64,000 nt of DNA from Allobogoriella deserti (GCF_042680605.1 NZ_JBHUEE010000001.1:186001-250000), one strand, 5' to 3'. Shown: positions 8,099-17,100, numbered from the stretch's first letter. Numbers and translations: made by a program. The notes: generated by a model from the letters alone, not told the origin.

Positions 8099-10981
8099 GT
8101 GAGCACTGCGACCATCCGTGACGTCGTCGCCGAGTTGCGTGCCGCCGTCGACGGGGAGGTCGACGCCTCCGACCGGCGACGCGCGGAGTACAGCACGGAC
8201 GCCTCCAACTATCGCGTCGTGCCGCAGGTCGTCGTCGCGCCGCGGGACGTCGACGACGCGCTCGCCGCGCTGGACGTGTCCCGGCGCACCGGCGTCCCAG
8301 TCACCGCGCGCGGTGCCGGCACCTCGGTCGCCGGGAACGCTGTCGGCACCGGGATGGTCCTGGACTTCTCCCGGCACATGAACCGGGTGCTCGACCTCGA
8401 TCCGCAGGCGCGGACCGCCGTGGTCCAGCCCGGCGTGGTGATGTCCGACCTGCAGGCCGTGGCGAAGCCGCACGGGCTGCGCTTCGGGCCCGATCCCTCC
8501 ACCCAGAACCGCGCCACCCTCGGCGGGATGATCGGCAACAACGCGTGCGGGCCGCACGCCGTCGCCTACGGGCGCACCGCCGACAACACCCGCGAGCTCG
8601 ACGTCGTCGACGGCACCGGGCGGCGGCTCACCGCAGGCGCGGGTTCCCTCGACGCGGTGCCCGGCCTCACGGAGCTGGTGCATTCCGAGCTCGCCACCAT
8701 CCGCACCGCGCTGGGACGGTTCAAGCGCCAGGTCTCCGGCTACTCCCTCGAGCACCTGCTGCCCGAGCACGGCAACGATCTGGCCAAGATGCTCGTCGGC
8801 AGCGAAGGCACCCTCGTCACCGTGCTCGGGGCCGCGGTCGACCTGGTGCCGGTGCCCGCCGCGCCGGTGGTCGTGGCGCTCGGCTACCCCGACATGCCCT
8901 CGGCCGCCGACGCTGTCCCTGCTCTCCTCGAGCACGAGCCCCTCGCGGTCGAGGGCATCGACGCCCGGCTCGTGGACGTCGTCCGCCGCCACAAGGGCGA
9001 CGCCGCCGTGCCGGACCTGCCGGACGGCGCGGGGTGGCTGCTCGTCGAGGTCGGCGCCCGTGAGGGCGAGAACGAGGACGACGTGCTTGCCCGGGCGCGT
9101 GCACTGGCCGCCGCGGGCGGCACGGGGGCCGCCGCCGTGGTTCCGGCCGGGGCTCAGGCGGACGCACTCTGGCGGATCCGCGCCGACGGTGCGGGCCTGG
9201 GCGGACGGACACCGTCCGGTGTGCCGGCCTGGCCCGGCTGGGAGGACGCCGCCGTCCCGCCGGAGCGGCTCGGCGACTACCTGCGCGACTTCGAGGCGCT
9301 GATGGCCGACGGCAGCATCGACGGCCTGCTCTATGGACACTTCGGCGACGGGTGCATCCACGTGCGCCTCGACCTGCCGCTGGCGACCCCGGAGGGCGTG
9401 GGGCCCTCGCGCGAGTTCCTTGAGGCCGCCGCGGACCTCGTCGCCTCCTACGGCGGTTCGTTCTCCGGCGAGCACGGCGACGGTAGGGCACGCTCCGCCC
9501 TGCTGCCGCGGATGTACGCGCCCGAGGTCCTCGACCTCTTCGGCCGGGTCAAGTCGCTGTTCGACCCCGACGGGCACCTCAACCCCGGCGTGCTCGTCGA
9601 GCCGCGTCCCATCGAGGCCGATCTACGCCGACCGCATGCGCGGCCCACACTCGCCCGGTCCGGGTTCGCCTTCCTGGAGGACGGCGGCGACCTCACCACC
9701 GCCGTCCACCGGTGCACCGGCGTCGGGAAGTGCCGCGCCGACACCTCCGCCGCCGGCGGGTTCATGTGTCCGAGCTACCTGGCCACCAAGGACGAGAAGG
9801 ACGTCACCCGTGGCCGCGCCCGCGTCCTGCAGGAGCTGGTCCGTGGCGCCGGCTCCGGTGGAGCAGACGGCTCGCTCATCGGATCCTGGGACAGCCCGGC
9901 CGTGGCCGAGTCCCTCGACCTGTGCCTGTCCTGCAAGGCCTGCGGCACCGACTGCCCCACCGGCACGGACGTCGCCACCTACAAGTCCGAGGTACTGCAC
10001 CGCGCTTACCGCGGCAGACTCCGGCCACGCACGCACTACCTCCTCGGTCAGCTGCCCCGCTGGAGCGGCCTGGTGACGGCGGTCCCCGGACTGGCGCGTG
10101 TGACGAACGCGCTCCTGGGGGTGCGCCCGCTGGCACGCCTCGTGCTGGCCGCGGGCGGAATGGACTCCCGGCGGCAGATGGTCTCCTTCGCCGAGGAACG
10201 CTTCAGCCGTTGGGCGCGCACGCGCCGGGCCGGCGACGCGTCGCCCCGCTCAGAGCGTGACCGCCGGGTGGTGCTGTGGTCCGATTCCTTCACCGAGACC
10301 CTCGACGGCGCCGGTGGACGGGCCGCGGTGACGGTGCTGGAACAGGCCGGCTACGACGTCGTCATCCCCGACCGGTCGGCCTGCTGCGGGCTGACCTGGA
10401 TCACCACCGGCCAGCTCGACGGTGCCAAGAAGCGGCTGGCCGACCTCCTGGAGGTTCTCGGCCCATACGCTGCCGACGGCGTGCCGATCGTCGGGATCGA
10501 GCCGTCCTGCACCGCCGCGCTGCGGTCCGACCTGGTCGAACTGCTACCGGACGACCCCCGGTCACGTGAGGTCGCCCGAGCGGTCCGCACCCTCGCCGAA
10601 CTGCTCACGGCGCCCGAGCCGACCGGCCCGGGCCAGCGGTGGCAGCCGCCGTCGCTGGAGGGGCTCGAGGTGGTCGCGCAGCCGCACTGCCACCACCACT
10701 CCGTCATGGGGTGGGAAGCCGACGCCGCCCTGCTCACCAAGGCCGGTGCGCGCGTGACGCGACTCGCCGGCTGCTGCGGTCTGGCCGGCAACTTCGGCAT
10801 GGAGCAGGGCCACTACGACACCTCGGTCGCCGTCGCGGAGAACGCCCTGCTGCCCGCGTTGCGGGAAGCAGGCCCGGATACTGTCTACCTCGCGGACGGG
10901 TTCTCCTGCCGCACCCAGGCCGAGCACCTCGCCGGACGCCGCGGCGTGCACCTGGCGCAGCTGCTCGCCGGCCAGGTGTAG
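8099..10981 (+). CDS. FAD-linked D-2-hydroxyacid (D-lactate type) dehydrogenase with Fe-S and CCG domains
   Basis: A 960-residue cytosolic or membrane-associated oxidoreductase of the YdiJ/Dld-II type. The N-terminal half carries the PCMH FAD-binding domain (VTARGAGTSVAGNAVG, TLGGMIGNNACG) and the FAD oxidase C-terminal domain (GEHGDG). The second half has a 4Fe-4S dicluster region (C539TGVGKC and CLSCKACGTDCP from 609) and two CCG-type cysteine modules (C762C763G and C892C893G). The family oxidises D-lactate or D-2-hydroxyglutarate and passes electrons to the respiratory chain. D-lactate is the simpler guess because lutABC for L-lactate is also in this window. The start is GTG. Confidence 0.88.
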   Translation: MSTATIRDVVAELRAAVDGEVDASDRRRAEYSTDASNYRVVPQVVVAPRDVDDALAALDVSRRTGVPVTARGAGTSVAGNAVGTGMVLDFSRHMNRVLDLDPQARTAVVQPGVVMSDLQAVAKPHGLRFGPDPSTQNRATLGGMIGNNACGPHAVAYGRTADNTRELDVVDGTGRRLTAGAGSLDAVPGLTELVHSELATIRTALGRFKRQVSGYSLEHLLPEHGNDLAKMLVGSEGTLVTVLGAAVDLVPVPAAPVVVALGYPDMPSAADAVPALLEHEPLAVEGIDARLVDVVRRHKGDAAVPDLPDGAGWLLVEVGAREGENEDDVLARARALAAAGGTGAAAVVPAGAQADALWRIRADGAGLGGRTPSGVPAWPGWEDAAVPPERLGDYLRDFEALMADGSIDGLLYGHFGDGCIHVRLDLPLATPEGVGPSREFLEAAADLVASYGGSFSGEHGDGRARSALLPRMYAPEVLDLFGRVKSLFDPDGHLNPGVLVEPRPIEADLRRPHARPTLARSGFAFLEDGGDLTTAVHRCTGVGKCRADTSAAGGFMCPSYLATKDEKDVTRGRARVLQELVRGAGSGGADGSLIGSWDSPAVAESLDLCLSCKACGTDCPTGTDVATYKSEVLHRAYRGRLRPRTHYLLGQLPRWSGLVTAVPGLARVTNALLGVRPLARLVLAAGGMDSRRQMVSFAEERFSRWARTRRAGDASPRSERDRRVVLWSDSFTETLDGAGGRAAVTVLEQAGYDVVIPDRSACCGLTWITTGQLDGAKKRLADLLEVLGPYAADGVPIVGIEPSCTAALRSDLVELLPDDPRSREVARAVRTLAELLTAPEPTGPGQRWQPPSLEGLEVVAQPHCHHHSVMGWEADAALLTKAGARVTRLAGCCGLAGNFGMEQGHYDTSVAVAENALLPALREAGPDTVYLADGFSCRTQAEHLAGRRGVHLAQLLAGQV

Positions 10982-11025
10982 TCGTCCCTCCCCGGCCGGG
11001 CGCGGTCGGTGCGGATCGCCGGGTT

Positions 11026-11071
11026 GCGTCAGCGCAGCACGTACGTCCGCGTCAGCGCAGCACGTACGTCC
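11026..11071. repeat. 23-bp tandem duplication across a stop codon
   Basis: Bases 11026-11048 and 11049-11071 are identical 23-mers beginning GCGTCAGCGCAGCACGTACG. The second copy contains the stop codon and last codons of the hydrolase gene on the reverse strand, so the first copy is a duplicated gene tail. It lies in the 70-bp gap between converging genes. A slipped-strand duplication is the simplest explanation. Confidence 0.85.
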
Positions 11072-12164
11072 GCGCCCAGCGGGCCAGCTCTGCGTGCGCG
11101 CGGCGGCGCACCGCGTAGCGGGAGAGCATGACGTCATGGATCGCGCCGTCCAGCCGGACCAGGGTCACCAGTGGCCCGAGCTGCAGTGCGCGACGCCGGA
11201 TCTGGTCGACGTCGAGCACGGAGTCCACCTCGCGCATCTCGGGGCTCCAGCGCGGGGAGATGATCGACCGGCCGGAGGACATGACCAGGACGGGGCAGGC
11301 GATGTCGAGTCCGCCGGCCACCCGGGCGTGCCCCTCGAGGATCGCGGAGAGCCAGCCGGCGCGGATCGGTGCGCCGACGACGCGCCACGCCGGGTTCGGT
11401 TCCCAGCCGAGGACGAACGGGTCGTCCTCCTCACCCTCGGGCACGGGTCCGTCGTCATCGGTCCACCCCAGGAGGGTGCGTTGGTAGAAACCGGGGTCCG
11501 CCGTCGGGAGCACAGCTTTGGGCTGCAGCCGGCCCAACCGGCCGATCAGCGGCGCGACGCCGCGGAGCAGGAGCGAGCCCTGGAGTTCCAGCCACGGCGC
11601 GTTGAGCACCAGCGCCCGCAACGCGCCGGGGTGCCGGTGGGCCCACAGGGCTGCCGTGAGGCCACCGGTCGAGTGCCCCATGAGGACGAGGTCGGTGCCG
11701 ACGCCCTGCTCGCGCCGGATGACCTTGAGCGCCTCGTGGATGTCCTCGTCGTAGGTGGACAGCGACTCGGTGTACCCGCGGGTCTGGTGCTCGCGCAGCG
11801 ATCGCCCGTACTTGCGCAGGTCGAGGGCGTAGAAGGCGCCGCCGAGCTGAGACCACCGGCGTGCGACGTCCCGGTGGTAGAAGTAGTCGTTCCAGCCGTG
11901 CAGATAGAGCACGGTGAACGTGGTCGAGCTCGGGGTGCCGGGGAAGGCGTCGGGGTCGTCCGCCGGCCGGTGACGCACGAGGGTGGCACCGACCTCGCCC
12001 TCGTCGTCGTCCAGCAACGGCAGCGTGCGTGCCTCGAACCCTGCCCCCAGCACGTCCGGTGACCAGAGCCCGGCCGGGGGTGGCGGCGGGAGGTCGACGA
12101 CGTCCTCGGGGATCACGTCCTGCTCCGGCGCCTCGGCCGCGTCCGGGGTCTTCCTGCGGGGCAT
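11052..12164 (-). CDS. Alpha/beta hydrolase (serine aminopeptidase S33 / monoglyceride lipase-like)
   Basis: A 370-residue cytosolic hydrolase. The nucleophile elbow is GHSTGG with Ser165, and a later HDVMLS segment supplies the likely catalytic histidine; the strand VLVMSSGRSIIS precedes the expected acid. The oxyanion strand reads VLYLHGWNDY. The substrate is unknown; lysophospholipase or monoglyceride lipase activity is common in this group. I chose the ATG at 12164 because AGGA lies seven bases upstream; a longer frame to 12218 lacks this. The gene follows metX on the same strand after a gap filled with 19-bp repeats. Confidence 0.82.
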   Translation of the reverse strand: MPRRKTPDAAEAPEQDVIPEDVVDLPPPPPAGLWSPDVLGAGFEARTLPLLDDDEGEVGATLVRHRPADDPDAFPGTPSSTTFTVLYLHGWNDYFYHRDVARRWSQLGGAFYALDLRKYGRSLREHQTRGYTESLSTYDEDIHEALKVIRREQGVGTDLVLMGHSTGGLTAALWAHRHPGALRALVLNAPWLELQGSLLLRGVAPLIGRLGRLQPKAVLPTADPGFYQRTLLGWTDDDGPVPEGEEDDPFVLGWEPNPAWRVVGAPIRAGWLSAILEGHARVAGGLDIACPVLVMSSGRSIISPRWSPEMREVDSVLDVDQIRRRALQLGPLVTLVRLDGAIHDVMLSRYAVRRRAHAELARWARTYVLR

Positions 12165-12202
12165 GGGCCCATCCTGCCGTGTCCGGACCGGGCGCGCGCC
12201 GT

Positions 12203-12297
12203 GCAGAGAATCGACCACTCGGTACAGAGCCCCCGAGTCGGCACAGAGTTGACGAGTCGGTACAGAGCCCCCGAGTCGGCACAGCGGTGACGAGTGG
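12203..12297. repeat. Five tandem copies of a 19-bp repeat
   Basis: Five units of exactly 19 bp stand head to tail, ending in ACTCG/AGTCG/AGTGG. Units 2 and 4 are identical (GTACAGAGCCCCCGAGTCG), and units 3 and 5 resemble GCACAGAGTTGACGAGTCG. The array fills the gap between metX and the hydrolase. The same unit recurs near 40038, 45976 and 55958. Confidence 0.85.
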
Positions 12298-12305
12298 GCG
12301 GCGGG

Positions 12306-13517
12306 TCAGTCCTGGGGGGAGACCGCCCGGAGGAACCGGCCGAGCAGGGCCGCGACCTGATCGTGCTCGATGAGGAACCCGTCGTGGCCGTAGGGCGAGC
12401 GCACCGTGGCGACCGGACCTGCTCCCGGGATCCCGGCGGCGATCCGCTCGGACTCGGCCGGGAAGAACAGCCGGTCAGAGTCCACGGCGATGACCAGCGT
12501 CTCGGCCCGGACCTGGCCCAGCGCCGCGTCCACGCCGCCACGGTCCCGGCCGATGTCGTGCGTGATCATCGAGCGGGTCAGGACCGCGTAGCTGCCGGCG
12601 TCGAAGCGCTCGGCGAGCTTGGCCGCGTGGTGGTCGAGGTAGGACTGCACCGCGTACCGGCCGCCCGTCAACGGTTCCTCGCCGCCTTGGGGTATTCGGC
12701 CGAACCGGGTGTCCAGCTCGACGGGCGAGCGGTACGTGGTGTGCGCGATCTGCCGGGCGATCCCCAGTCCGCGGTTCGGTCCCTCGCCCGGGGCGGCGGC
12801 GTAGTAGTCGCCGCCCTTCCAACCCGGGTCGAGCTCGATCGCCGCGAGCTGGGCGTGCCCCCACGCGACCTGCTCGGCCGACGCCTGCGCACAGGTCGCC
12901 ACCGGTGCGATCGCCTCGACCCGCTCGGGCGCCATGACGGCCCACTCCAGCACCCGGTGACCGCCCATGGACGCGCCGACGACCAGCGCCCAGCGCTCGA
13001 TCCCGAGCCGGTCGGTCAGCTCCAGCTCGGCGGCCACCTGGTCCCGCGCGGTCACCAGCGGGAACCGAGAGCCCCACGGCGAACCGTCCGGGGCCGCACT
13101 GGACGGTCCCGTCGACCCCTGGCAGCCGCCGAGCACGTTCGGGGCGACGACGAAGTACTTCGTGGTGTCGATCGCCCGGCCCGGTCCGACGATCTGCTCC
13201 CACCAGCCGGGCTCGTCACCGGGTCCGTGGCCGGCCACGTGCGAGCCGCCGGTCAGGGCGTGCAGCACGAGAACCGCGTTGTCCCCGGCCTCGTTGAGCT
13301 CGCCCCACGTCTCGTACGCGAGCCGGACGTTCGGGAGCCGACCACCCGCCTCGAGAGCCAGTGGGCCGATGTCGACGAACTGCCGGTGACCGGGGTCGTC
13401 GCCCTCGCGCCACGCCCCGGTCGCCGGCAGGGAGGCCAGGTCGATCACCCGACGGCGGGGGGCCGTGCGGTCCTGTCCTCCCGCCGACGTGCCGACGGCG
13501 TTTCGCGGCTGGTTCAC
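12306..13517 (-). CDS. metX: Homoserine O-acetyltransferase
   Basis: A 403-residue alpha/beta-hydrolase-fold acyltransferase that moves an acetyl group from acetyl-CoA to L-homoserine, the first committed step of direct-sulfhydrylation methionine synthesis. The oxyanion region VLVLHALTGGSHVAGH and the nucleophile motif VGASMGGHRVLEW with Ser183 are typical of MetX. The C-terminal SPYGHDGFLIEHDQ segment carries the catalytic His. The start is a GTG that overlaps the stop of the sulfhydrylase gene upstream, so the two are translationally coupled. Confidence 0.94.
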   Translation of the reverse strand: MNQPRNAVGTSAGGQDRTAPRRRVIDLASLPATGAWREGDDPGHRQFVDIGPLALEAGGRLPNVRLAYETWGELNEAGDNAVLVLHALTGGSHVAGHGPGDEPGWWEQIVGPGRAIDTTKYFVVAPNVLGGCQGSTGPSSAAPDGSPWGSRFPLVTARDQVAAELELTDRLGIERWALVVGASMGGHRVLEWAVMAPERVEAIAPVATCAQASAEQVAWGHAQLAAIELDPGWKGGDYYAAAPGEGPNRGLGIARQIAHTTYRSPVELDTRFGRIPQGGEEPLTGGRYAVQSYLDHHAAKLAERFDAGSYAVLTRSMITHDIGRDRGGVDAALGQVRAETLVIAVDSDRLFFPAESERIAAGIPGAGPVATVRSPYGHDGFLIEHDQVAALLGRFLRAVSPQD

Positions 13518-14857
13518 GCGGTCGCCTCCGTGGCGGCCTGGCCGGAGGCGGTGAATGCCGCTGCGGCCTCCAGCCCGAGCTCGAGGTCGGCGAGGATGTC
13601 CTCGACGTTCTCGATCCCGACGGCGAGCCGGACCAGGCCTTCGCTCACGCCGGCCGCCTTCAGACCCGCAGCGTCGAGCTGGGAGTGCGTGGTCGAGGCA
13701 GGGTGGATGACCAGGGATCGCACGTCACCGATGTTGGCGACGTTGGAGTGCAGCTTGAGCGCGTCGACGAACGCGAGCCCGGCGGCGTAGCCGCCCGCCA
13801 GTTCGAAGGCGAGCACGGCGCCGGCGCCCTTCGGCGTGTAGCGCCGGCCACGCTCGTACCACGGCGAGGATGGCAGTCCGGCGTAGGCCACCGACGTGAC
13901 CTGCTCCTGCGCCTCGAGGAACTCGGCCACCCGCTGCGCGTTGGCCACGTGTCGCTCGATCCGCAGCGACAGCGTCTCCAGACCCTGCGCGACGAGAAAG
14001 GCGTTGAACGGCGACACCGCCGGACCCAGGTCGCGCAGGAGCTGGACGCGCGCCTTGAGCACGAACGCCGGAGCCCCGAGGTCCTTGTAGACCAGGCCGT
14101 GGTAGCTCGGGTCAGGGGTGTTGTAGTTCGGGAACCGGTCGGGGTCCGCCGACCAGTCGAAACTCCCGCCGTCGACGATGACGCCGGCGATCGCCGTCCC
14201 GTGACCCCCGAGGTACTTGGTCGCCGAGTGCACGACGATGTCCGCGCCGTGCTCGAGCGGCCGGACGAGGTACGGAGTTGCCACGGTGTTGTCGACGACG
14301 AGTGGCACACCGGCCTCGTGGGCGACGCCCGCGACGGCCTCGATGTCGAGGACGGAGCCCTTGGGGTTGGCGATCGACTCGGCGAAGAACAGCTTGGTGT
14401 TCGGCCGGACCGCGGCGCGCCAGGCCTCCGGGTCATCCGGGTCGGTGACGAACGTCGTCGTCACGCCGTACTTCTTCAGCGTGTGCTCGAGCAGGTTGTA
14501 CGTGCCGCCGTACAGGTGCGGGCTGGCGACGACGTGGTCACCGGCCTCGGCGATGTTGAGGATCGTCAGCGTCTCGGCAGCCTGTCCGGAGGCGAGCAGC
14601 AGGGCGCCGACACCGCCCTCGAGGTCGGCGATGCGGTTCTCCACCGCCTCCTGGGTGGGGTTGGTGATGCGGGTATAGATGGGGCCCAGCTCGGCCAGCG
14701 CGAAGCGGTCGGCCGCCTGCTTGGCGTCGTCGAAGACGAACGACGTCGTCTGGTAGATCGGCAGGGCACGGGCGCCGGTCTCGCTGTCGGGACTCTGCCC
14801 GGCGTGGATCTGGCGGGTCTCGAAGGCCCAGTTCTCGGTGGTGGTCTGCTCGCTCAT
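13514..14857 (-). CDS. metY: O-acetylhomoserine sulfhydrylase (bifunctional OAH/OAS type)
   Basis: A 447-residue PLP enzyme of the Cys/Met metabolism family. It makes homocysteine from O-acetylhomoserine and sulfide, using the product of metX encoded next. The PLP lysine is Lys214 in HSATKYLGGHGT, and the upstream substrate loop GARALPIYQTTSFVF is typical. The ATG has an AGGAG Shine-Dalgarno close upstream. I looked for an S-adenosylmethionine or S-adenosylhomocysteine riboswitch in the leader and recognised none. Confidence 0.93.
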   Translation of the reverse strand: MSEQTTTENWAFETRQIHAGQSPDSETGARALPIYQTTSFVFDDAKQAADRFALAELGPIYTRITNPTQEAVENRIADLEGGVGALLLASGQAAETLTILNIAEAGDHVVASPHLYGGTYNLLEHTLKKYGVTTTFVTDPDDPEAWRAAVRPNTKLFFAESIANPKGSVLDIEAVAGVAHEAGVPLVVDNTVATPYLVRPLEHGADIVVHSATKYLGGHGTAIAGVIVDGGSFDWSADPDRFPNYNTPDPSYHGLVYKDLGAPAFVLKARVQLLRDLGPAVSPFNAFLVAQGLETLSLRIERHVANAQRVAEFLEAQEQVTSVAYAGLPSSPWYERGRRYTPKGAGAVLAFELAGGYAAGLAFVDALKLHSNVANIGDVRSLVIHPASTTHSQLDAAGLKAAGVSEGLVRLAVGIENVEDILADLELGLEAAAAFTASGQAATEATA

Positions 14858-15318
14858 GGTGGCTCCTGAAGTGTGGTGACGGTCGGGGAGCGGGCCGACG
14901 ACCAGCGGCTCCTTCCGTGCCGTGACCGCGGCCCGCGTCGGGCCGGCGAAACGTGCACGTCTGCTCGCCCCGCACCCGGTCGGACCGGCCGTGGCCGAGC
15001 GTCCAGGTGCTTCAGGGCATGCCGAACGTGCGCGTCAGCGGCACATTCGGCGAAGGAACATGCCGGTGAAGCTACCCGCTGTCCGCGCGACGCGGCAGTC
15101 CCTCGCGGAAAGTCTCGGATTGCGAGATGCGATGTCCGCCACCGCCGATCATCGGTGGTCGCAAAGGCAACGCTGTGTGACTGTTGTGAACAGTGTGAAT
15201 GACGGTGCTGGTGTTCACACTGAGGCGAAAGTCCGCTACGGTGCGCGAGGACGCCCGACGACGGCGTCAAGCAGACACGCCGTTCCGTTGCCGGGCGGCG
15301 CCGGACGAGGGAGGCCAC
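14858..15318. other. Divergent intergenic region metY / NlpC-P60 gene
   Basis: This 461-bp region holds the leaders of both flanking genes. On the metY side a hairpin CCGAATGTGC/GCACGTTCGG (one T-G pair) stands at about 15020-15050. A short palindrome CCGATCATCGG lies at 15145-15155. The promoter of the hydrolase gene is annotated separately. No riboswitch consensus, tRNA or extra gene was recognised. Confidence 0.5.
15191..15242 (+). promoter_or_regulatory. Promoter with inverted repeat for the NlpC/P60 gene
   Basis: A -35 box TTCACA (15214-15219) and a -10 box TACGGT (15237-15242) are spaced by 17 bp, close to the actinobacterial housekeeping consensus. A 9-bp inverted repeat, CAGTGTGAA (15191-15199) and TTCACACTG (15214-15222), overlaps the -35 box, so a regulator bound there could block or recruit polymerase. 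Transcription would begin about 70 bp before the GTG start. Confidence 0.55.
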
Positions 15319-16989
15319 GTGGCGGCTGAGCAGCGAGCAGGCCGGACGCGCGTCGTGCGCGCGGTGGCGGCATCTGCCGCGGTAGTGCTGGGTGGCACGC
15401 TGATACCCACGGCCGCGACCGCTGCGCCGAGCGAGGACGAGATCGCCTCTTCGCGTGAGGCGGAGCGCACGACGTCGCAGCAGATCGCCGAGCTCGAGGT
15501 CCAGCTCGCCTCCGTCGCCGCGCAGGCCGAGGAGGCCAGCATCCGCGCTCAGGTCGCCAACGAGGCGTACCTGCGGGCGCAGACCGCGCTCGACGAGGCG
15601 GTCGAGGTCGCCGAAGAGGCGCAGGCTGAGGCCGACGCCGCGGCCGAGGAGGTCGACCGGGCCCGGACTGAGCTCGGGCAGATCGGTGCCGCGCTCTACC
15701 GCGACGGCTCCGCGAGCCTGTCCGGCGTCGCGCCGTACCTCTCGTCCCAGTCGTTCTCCGAGGCCATGGCACGCCAGGAGACCCTGGACCGATTGGGTCG
15801 GCGGACCGACGAGCAGGTCCAGCACTTCGCGGCGCTGCAGCAGGTTCACGGCACGCTGCAAGAGCGGGCCGACGAGGCGGTCGCCGAGCAGGAAGCCGCG
15901 ACCGAGCGGCTCGCCGAGTCCGCCGACGAGGCCGAGGCGGCCGCACGTGCCGCCGAGACCCAGGTCGCGCTGTCCGCCGACCGTCGCGAACAGCTCATCG
16001 CCCAGCTCGCCGAACAGCGCCAGACGACGGCGCAGCTCGAGCGCGAGCGCCAGGAGGCGCTCGAAGCCGAACGGCGCGAGCGAGAGGAGGCGGCCGCTCG
16101 CGAAGAGGCCCTGGCGGCCGCTGCCGCGGCCGAGGACGACAGTGACGAGCAGGAGGCTGCGCAGGAGCCGGCCGAGGACTCGCCGTCGGAGGAGGCGTCG
16201 GAGGAGTCCGGTCAGGACGCCCCGGACGAGCCCTCGGATGAGGAGTCGAGCCGTGGAACCGGCGGTAGCTCGGGTGGGAACTCCTCGGGCGGTAGCTCGG
16301 GTGGGAACTCCTCGGGCGGTAGCTCCTCCGGTGGCTCGGGCGGCAGTTCCGACGGCGGTAGCTCAGGTGGCAGCTCCTCCGGGGGTTCCTCGAGCGGTGG
16401 TTCGTCCGGAGGTTCGTCCTCCGGTGGCAGCTCGTCGGGTGGCAGCTCGTCCGGTGGCTCGGGCGGTAGTTCCGACGGCGGTAGCTCAGGTGGCAGCTCC
16501 TCCGGGGGTTCCTCGAGCGGTGGTTCGTCCGGAGGTTCGTCCTCCGGTGGCAGCTCCTCCGGCGGTGGCTCCTCGAGTGGTGGTTCGCCCGCGCCGGAGC
16601 AGTCCCCGCCCCCGGCCAACACCTCGATCGCGCAGACCGCGATCGCCTGGGCCCGTTCGCAGATCGGCACCCCTTACGTCTACGGCGCCGCCGGACCGTA
16701 CGGCTACGACTGCTCGGGACTGACGATGCGGGCCTTCCAGCAAGCCGGCGTCTCGCTGCCGCGCAACAGCCGCGACCAGTACTACGCCACCACCCAGGTC
16801 CCGCTCAGCCAGGCCCGTCCCGGAGACCTCGTCTTCTGGAGCAGCAACGGCTCGGCCTCGGGCATCTATCACGTCGGCATCTACACCGGGAACGGCATGC
16901 GCCTGCACGCGCCGAGCCCGGGCAAGACGGTCGAAGAGGTGCCGATGTGGCACGGCAACATCCTTCCGTACGTCGGCCGGGTGGGCTGA
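15319..16989 (+). CDS. Secreted NlpC/P60 peptidoglycan endopeptidase with coiled coil and Ser/Gly linker
   Basis: A 556-residue exported cell-wall hydrolase of the RipA/RipC kind. A signal peptide (VRAVAASAAVVLGGTLIPTAATAA) is followed by about 230 residues of coiled coil rich in Ala, Glu and Gln, an acidic stretch, and a linker of about 110 residues made almost only of Ser and Gly. The C-terminal NlpC/P60 domain has Cys465 (YDCSGL), His518 (YHVGIY) and His530 as the catalytic set. Such enzymes cut the D-Glu-DAP-type stem peptide bond for daughter-cell separation. I chose the GTG at 15319 since GGGAGG precedes it and a proper signal peptide follows. The frame is open further upstream but lacks signals. 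Confidence 0.9.
   Translation: MAAEQRAGRTRVVRAVAASAAVVLGGTLIPTAATAAPSEDEIASSREAERTTSQQIAELEVQLASVAAQAEEASIRAQVANEAYLRAQTALDEAVEVAEEAQAEADAAAEEVDRARTELGQIGAALYRDGSASLSGVAPYLSSQSFSEAMARQETLDRLGRRTDEQVQHFAALQQVHGTLQERADEAVAEQEAATERLAESADEAEAAARAAETQVALSADRREQLIAQLAEQRQTTAQLERERQEALEAERREREEAAAREEALAAAAAAEDDSDEQEAAQEPAEDSPSEEASEESGQDAPDEPSDEESSRGTGGSSGGNSSGGSSGGNSSGGSSSGGSGGSSDGGSSGGSSSGGSSSGGSSGGSSSGGSSSGGSSSGGSGGSSDGGSSGGSSSGGSSSGGSSGGSSSGGSSSGGGSSSGGSPAPEQSPPPANTSIAQTAIAWARSQIGTPYVYGAAGPYGYDCSGLTMRAFQQAGVSLPRNSRDQYYATTQVPLSQARPGDLVFWSSNGSASGIYHVGIYTGNGMRLHAPSPGKTVEEVPMWHGNILPYVGRVG
16262..16593 (+). repeat. Ser/Gly-coding direct repeats inside the NlpC/P60 gene
   Basis: A nearly identical segment of about 105 bp occurs twice with a 123-bp period (starting at 16328 and 16451), with one visible mismatch early on. 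Before it, a 27-bp unit beginning GGTAGCTCGGGTGGGAACTC occurs twice. All repeats keep the reading frame and encode Ser/Gly linker, so copy-number change would only alter linker length. Confidence 0.85.
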
Positions 16990-17031
16990 GCCGAGGACGC
17001 ACCGCCTCGCGCTCAGCCCCCGGCCATGGCC

Positions 17032-17100
17032 GGTCCGTCCCGCCCCGGGGAAGCGGGACGGACCAGAAGAACCCCCGCCGTCACCGGCGGGGGTTCTTCT
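17032..17100. terminator. Twin hairpins between converging genes
   Basis: The first hairpin has a 12-bp perfect stem GGTCCGTCCCGC/GCGGGACGGACC. It abuts a second with a 16-bp perfect stem AGAAGAACCCCCGCCG/CGGCGGGGGTTCTTCT and the loop TCAC, followed by TCTCC. The pair lies between the NlpC/P60 gene and ppa, which converge, so the second is a likely bidirectional terminator with a T-rich end on both strands. Confidence 0.85.

Noticed and set aside
12203..12297. CRISPR-like array
   Set aside because: The 19-bp units are directly adjacent with no unique spacers, and no cas gene is in the window.
14858..15198. SAM or SAH riboswitch before metY
   Set aside because: I looked for the conserved cores on the reverse strand and found only an ordinary hairpin; no consensus match could be supported.
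15199..15318. Cyclic di-AMP (ydaO) riboswitch before the NlpC/P60 gene
   Set aside because: These riboswitches often precede such hydrolases, but the conserved ydaO motifs are not visible and the leader from the predicted promoter is only about 70 bases.
16212..16670. Glu/Pro-repeat protein on the reverse strand
   Set aside because: It is the complement of the Ser/Gly linker repeats and has no start signals of its own.
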